From positions 16,627 to 80,626 of the forward strand of contig NZ_JAGYPE020000020.1 of NCBI RefSeq assembly GCF_018343545.2: a DNA stretch of 64,000 nt. Reading direction: 5' to 3'. Position numbers and translations under genes: made by a program. This DNA is from Neobacillus citreus. Its GTDB lineage: Bacteria; Bacillota; Bacilli; Bacillales; Cytobacillaceae. The notes beneath the pieces were generated by a model, which saw only the letters and a list, made by a program, of their open reading frames with translations, was not told the DNA's origin and did no database searches. Every line of letters begins with the position of its first letter. Positions within the stretch are counted from its first letter, which is position 1. Of the stretch, positions 61,349-64,000 are shown one piece after another.

Positions 61349-61849
61349 ATGACAAAAACAATCGAAAAAGCAAATATTTTTAAGAAAATAATGGGGCAAT
61401 ATCCAACTGGAGTAACCATTGTGACAACGATGGATGAAAACAAGAACCCGGTTGGTTTAACCGTCAATTCCTTTGCTTCTGTATCCATCGACCCATTAAT
61501 GGTACTTTGGTGCATTGATAAAAGATCATCTGCGTTAAACGCCTTTTTACAAGGTGGAAAATATGCCGTTCACACCCTCGCCGTAGACCAGGCAGAGGCC
61601 TGCTGGGCGTTTGCAGGGAAAGAAAAAGACCGTTTTTCAAAAGTACAATGGGAAACTTCTTCAAATGGTCTGCCAATCATAAAAGATTCCTTAGGAATTT
61701 TTGAATGCAAAACAGTCAATAAAATCGATGCCGGTGACCATTTTATCCTTTTAGGCGAAGTAATCGACCTTTCCGTTAACGAAAAAGAACCCCTATTGTA
61801 TTACAACCGGAATGTTGCTGGAATCCCTGCAGATTGGCCAAATCAATAG
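61349..61849 (+). CDS. Flavin reductase (HpaC/StyB-like)
   Basis: A 166-residue flavin reductase-like FMN-binding barrel: GQYPTGVTIVTTMDENKNPVGLTVNSFASVSIDPLMVLWCIDKRS is the family core and AGDHFILLGEV holds the conserved GDH. It reduces FMN or FAD with NAD(P)H and supplies the reduced flavin to a monooxygenase, most likely the luciferase-like enzyme of the same cluster. RBS GAGAGGAGAAC. Confidence 0.9.
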   Translation: MTKTIEKANIFKKIMGQYPTGVTIVTTMDENKNPVGLTVNSFASVSIDPLMVLWCIDKRSSALNAFLQGGKYAVHTLAVDQAEACWAFAGKEKDRFSKVQWETSSNGLPIIKDSLGIFECKTVNKIDAGDHFILLGEVIDLSVNEKEPLLYYNRNVAGIPADWPNQ

Positions 61850-61892
61850 AATCTCTTTGCGCTAGATTATTGACTCTTAGGGGGGAAATGAA

Positions 61893-62444
61893 ATGAAAAT
61901 TTTAGGGGTATCAGGAACTGTTGTCGGGAGTAAAACAGCGATTGTGATCGGAAAAATCTTAGATACAATGAAAATCCATAATCCTGAGTTGGAAATAGAA
62001 TTTTTGGATCTTAGGGATTATCAAATTGAGTTTTGTGACGGCCGCCCAATATCTAATTACACTGGCGATACCAAAAAGGTAATTGACCAAATGATGGGGG
62101 CGGACGGATATGTATTTGGTACCCCTATTTTCCAAGGTTCGTTTAGCGGTGCATTTAAAAATTTAATTGATTTAATTCCACCGACAGCGTTCAAACATAA
62201 GGTCATGGGTTTTGTCACGACTGGAGGAAACAATCAACATTTTCTCGTAGCTGAAAATCAGCTAAAACCACTGGCGGGGTATTTAAATGGGTACGTCGTA
62301 CCAAAAACAATTTTTGCCCATAACAGCCAGTTTAATGATAAAAATGAAGTTGCGGATTTACAGTTATTAGAAACTATAAATGACTTCTCTAAGCAGTATT
62401 GTTATATGAGTGAGAGATTAATGGGAGTACAAATAAAAAATTAA
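61893..62444 (+). CDS. NADPH-dependent FMN reductase (SsuE/MsuE-like)
   Basis: A 183-residue flavodoxin-like reductase. The FMN phosphate loop is MKILGVSGTVVGSKTA, and GTPIFQGSFSGAFKNLIDLIP is the flavin and dimer segment typical of SsuE/MsuE/NADPH-dependent FMN reductases. It could be a second electron supplier for the luciferase-like monooxygenase, as SsuE is for SsuD. RBS AGGGGGGAAATGAA. A terminator follows at 62497. Confidence 0.9.
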   Translation: MKILGVSGTVVGSKTAIVIGKILDTMKIHNPELEIEFLDLRDYQIEFCDGRPISNYTGDTKKVIDQMMGADGYVFGTPIFQGSFSGAFKNLIDLIPPTAFKHKVMGFVTTGGNNQHFLVAENQLKPLAGYLNGYVVPKTIFAHNSQFNDKNEVADLQLLETINDFSKQYCYMSERLMGVQIKN

Positions 62445-62496
62445 TTGAGCAAATTTATACTTGAAGGTTCTGTTAAGGGACCAGTATAACATGTTG

Positions 62497-62530
62497 GGCA
62501 GCCAATTAAACTAATTTGGCTGCCTTTTGC
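62497..62530. terminator. Bidirectional terminator at end of sigma-54 cluster
   Basis: GGCAGCCAA and TTGGCTGCC stem followed by TTTT; lies between converging genes. Confidence 0.85.
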
Positions 62531-62545
62531 ATTTCTACAAAACCG

Positions 62546-62689
62546 CTAGAAAAATGTTTTCACCATCTCAGTGGTTTCATCACATTTCATGCACCGGTAT
62601 TCCAATTCAAGTGCATCTTCATAAACATGGTGAACTGTTCCTTTCCTGCATTTCTCACAAAACCTCATCTGTTCTGTCTCAACAGCCAC
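62546..62689 (-). CDS. 47-residue zinc-ribbon protein
   Basis: A small minus-strand gene starting at GTG with GGAGG seven bases upstream. The product begins MAVETEQMRFCEKCRKG and has two CxxC pairs (Cys11/14 and Cys33/36, in YRCMKCDETTEMV), the layout of a single zinc ribbon. No signal or membrane segment. Such small ribbons act as anti-sigma, transcription-associated or RNA-binding factors, but no function can be given here. It ends against the terminator of the flavin reductase operon. Confidence 0.7.
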   Translation of the reverse strand: MAVETEQMRFCEKCRKGTVHHVYEDALELEYRCMKCDETTEMVKTFF

Positions 62690-62870
62690 AACGATTCCTC
62701 CGTTTCCGTGAAAATTTGGTTCATAAATATTTCTAACCTTCCCGTTTTTCTAAAAAATATTAAGTATGGCGTCTCGGAATAAAATTTTTGATTTTTTTAA
62801 GAAGGTTGGGGACTTACAAAAAAGACATATTTCACTTATTAGATACTTAATTGAAGTGGAGGTAGAAAAC

Positions 62871-63122
62871 GTGACCGTTCCTCCATTTTCCGATAAGCTC
62901 ATGATGCATTGCGTTTACATACTGAATGGATTTGGGCTTGTAGGAACGGGAGCGGGGGCCATCTTCTGTTTACGAAATGATTTATCGATGAAATCATTCT
63001 TAATTGCGAAAGATGTATATTTATATGCACAAGAAGGGATTGAAATTAAGATTAAAAACGGCTGGTTCGAGGAACCCCCACAAATGGAGGACCGTGCCCG
63101 GATTATCAATAATGGAAATTGA
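62871..63122 (+). pseudogene. C-terminal fragment of a DUF3231 protein
   Basis: From a GTG at 62871, preceded by GTGGAGG, 83 residues can be read: VPPFSDKLMMHCVYILNGFGLVGTGAGA, then a helix pair and KIKNGWFEEPPQMEDR, which are hallmarks of the second half-domain of DUF3231 proteins (normally about 330 residues, two ferritin-like repeats). The frame continues upstream for 35 residues with no family resemblance. Either it is a decayed gene or a one-repeat version that is still translated. Confidence 0.6.
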
Positions 63123-63511
63123 ATAAAGAGATGGACTAAAAGCGCAAAATAAAGCTAGTGTCGGATCGCCGATACTAATTTCGGTGTGGGGGGAGTTAGT
63201 TTGAATATACTTCGTTTGGTTAACTTGGTTATTACATTCGTGATCAAGGTTAGATTCTTTATAAAAATGGTAAAAAACATGAGGCTAAACCATTTAATAA
63301 GAATGCCTATCCTAACGTAACTTAGTATGTAAAAAACTATCGATTTCCACATTGTCCAAAAGGTAAACACATTCCTGTGTTTGCCTTTTTTGTCTTATCA
63401 TTCAATATGGCAGGGCAGCTAATTATCTTGATGACAATTTGAAAAAATAGAAGTGCCAAGGACCTTTTAAGAGAATATATCACGCATGGCACTTCATACT
63501 TTAATGATGCA
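63123..63511. other. Intergenic region with terminator
   Basis: A hairpin AAAAGGTAAACACA / TGTGTTTGCCTTTTTT lies at 63357-63392 with a T-run on the plus strand. I see no gene in the rest. Confidence 0.7.
63357..63393 (+). terminator. Terminator-like hairpin downstream of DUF3231 fragment
   Basis: AAAAGG-AAACACA and TGTGTTT-CCTTTT pair with one internal mismatch, followed by TTGTC. Confidence 0.75.
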
Positions 63512-63533
63512 TTAGAACCGTCCCCATGCATCA
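63505..63533 (-). repeat. REP-like element, copy D, within Spo0E-like gene 3' end
   Basis: Complete palindromic arms TGATGCAT and ATGCATCA around the complement of GGGGACGGTTCT; it supplies the last codons DAWGRF and the stop of the Spo0E-like gene. Confidence 0.9.
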
Positions 63534-63772
63534 TAACCTAACCGGACGATTTTATGGGTGCTTTTATGTAGAAAAAGTAAATAATCAATGTAATCATTTA
63601 TAGGGTTAAAACGTTTGGGTTGTGATAGTAATCTGTTATATTCATTTAAAAGGTCATCTAGCTCTTGACTGCAATAAATGGTTTCTTCACTATCGAGTCC
63701 CTTTGACATCCCTATTTGAATCATCTCGGCTCTTTTATTACGTATAGCTTCTGCTAATTGTGCTTGTCTCAT
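63512..63772 (-). CDS. Spo0E family aspartyl-phosphate phosphatase-like protein
   Basis: A short helical hairpin protein of 86 residues. The segment IYCSQELDDLLNEYNRLL matches the SQELDxLIxxY motif by which Spo0E, YisI and YnzD dephosphorylate Spo0A-P and delay sporulation. It is longer than most Spo0E-like proteins at the N-terminus (MRQAQLAEAIRNKRAEMIQIG forms the first helix). Its last residues DAWGRF and stop codon come from a REP-like element, so the original C-terminus was replaced. Confidence 0.8.
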   Translation of the reverse strand: MRQAQLAEAIRNKRAEMIQIGMSKGLDSEETIYCSQELDDLLNEYNRLLSQPKRFNPINDYIDYLLFLHKSTHKIVRLGYDAWGRF

Positions 63773-63918
63773 TGCAAAAACACACCCCGAAAATGTTTGT
63801 TTAATAATTGAATTAACACAAAAAGTATTATAACATTTTCAGACTTCCATAGAACGTTTTCGCTAAAACAAGGTATAAAAAGATAAAAAGCGACGAAATT
63901 CTTCGGTTTTCGACGCTC

Positions 63919-63939
63919 TGATGCATGGGGACGGTTCTT
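63919..63939 (+). repeat. REP-like element, copy E (partial)
   Basis: TGATGCAT and GGGGACGGTTCTT are intact; the right arm is lost (CTTAC follows). It lies upstream of the Spo0E-like gene, 390 bases from copy D. Confidence 0.85.
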
Positions 63940-64000
63940 CTTACGATTAGTCAAGGGTTTTTGTGAAGTTTAATTCTAAATGTTTTCATTAGAGGGTTTT

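Noticed and set aside
62516..62782. Plus-strand open frame over the zinc-ribbon gene
   Set aside because: The minus strand has a ribosome site and paired CxxC motifs; the plus frame overlaps a terminator and has no start signal.

Overview
The window looks like chromosomal DNA from a spore-forming member of the Bacillaceae (Bacillus, Neobacillus or Peribacillus type). The reasons are low GC, strong AGGAGG-type ribosome binding sites, TTG and GTG starts, a Spo0E-type phosphatase gene, a DUF3231 fragment, Bacillus-style GlvA/GlvC genes and many hairpin plus T-run terminators. There is no phage, insertion sequence with a transposase, CRISPR array, rRNA or tRNA. The first gene is cut by the left edge.

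Left part (1-10.5 kb): class I fumarase subunits, then a catabolic group of HMG-CoA lyase, methylglutaconyl-CoA hydratase-like crotonase, acyl-CoA dehydrogenase, family III CoA-transferase and a quinone oxidoreductase. Read backwards, this set would convert a 3-methylglutaryl-type acid to acetyl-CoA and acetoacetate. A nine-unit, 21-bp repeat array interrupts the group. A DUF3189 gene and an HxlR-regulated efflux pump/aldo-keto reductase pair follow.

Middle (10.8-32.8 kb) is a mosaic of small stress and sugar modules: an S9 peptidase, a PAP2 phosphatase with a lipid glycosyltransferase, an alpha-glucoside PTS set (RpiR regulator, IICB, 6-phospho-alpha-glucosidase, IIA), a MarR-SDR-quinone reductase set with one identical 16-bp operator in front of each gene, a Ni/Co transporter-like protein, a TetR-linked redox group (acetyltransferase, CMD protein, two aldo-keto reductases), an MBL hydrolase, a secreted M28 peptidase and an aldehyde dehydrogenase. 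A REP-like palindromic element with core GGGGACGGTTCTT occurs five times in the window and forms the 3' end of two coding regions.

Right part (33-62.5 kb) is the most notable. Four near-perfect sigma-54 promoters (GG-N10-GC) precede (i) a Dpp/Opp-type ABC importer, (ii) a CMD protein with a TRAP binding protein and two tandem SDRs, (iii) an acyl-CoA synthetase/acyl-CoA dehydrogenase/thioesterase/atypical crotonase/CoA ligase operon, and (iv) a luciferase-like flavin monooxygenase with TRAP permeases. A PrpR-N/PAS/AAA+/Fis enhancer-binding protein gene lies inside the cluster, and TTTCA/TGAAA palindromes lie about 90-150 bp upstream of three of the four promoters. An SMP-30 lactonase, a flavin reductase and an FMN reductase close the cluster. 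Together they suggest one sigma-54 regulon that takes up an unknown cyclic or branched compound, oxygenates it with a two-component flavin system, opens a lactone and sends the acid through CoA activation and beta-oxidation. An IclR regulator with two Gfo/Idh/MocA oxidoreductases sits inside the cluster as a separately controlled sub-module.

The right end holds small or broken genes: a 47-residue zinc ribbon, a DUF3231 C-terminal fragment and a Spo0E-like gene. Everything here is read by eye from the sequence; no database search was run.
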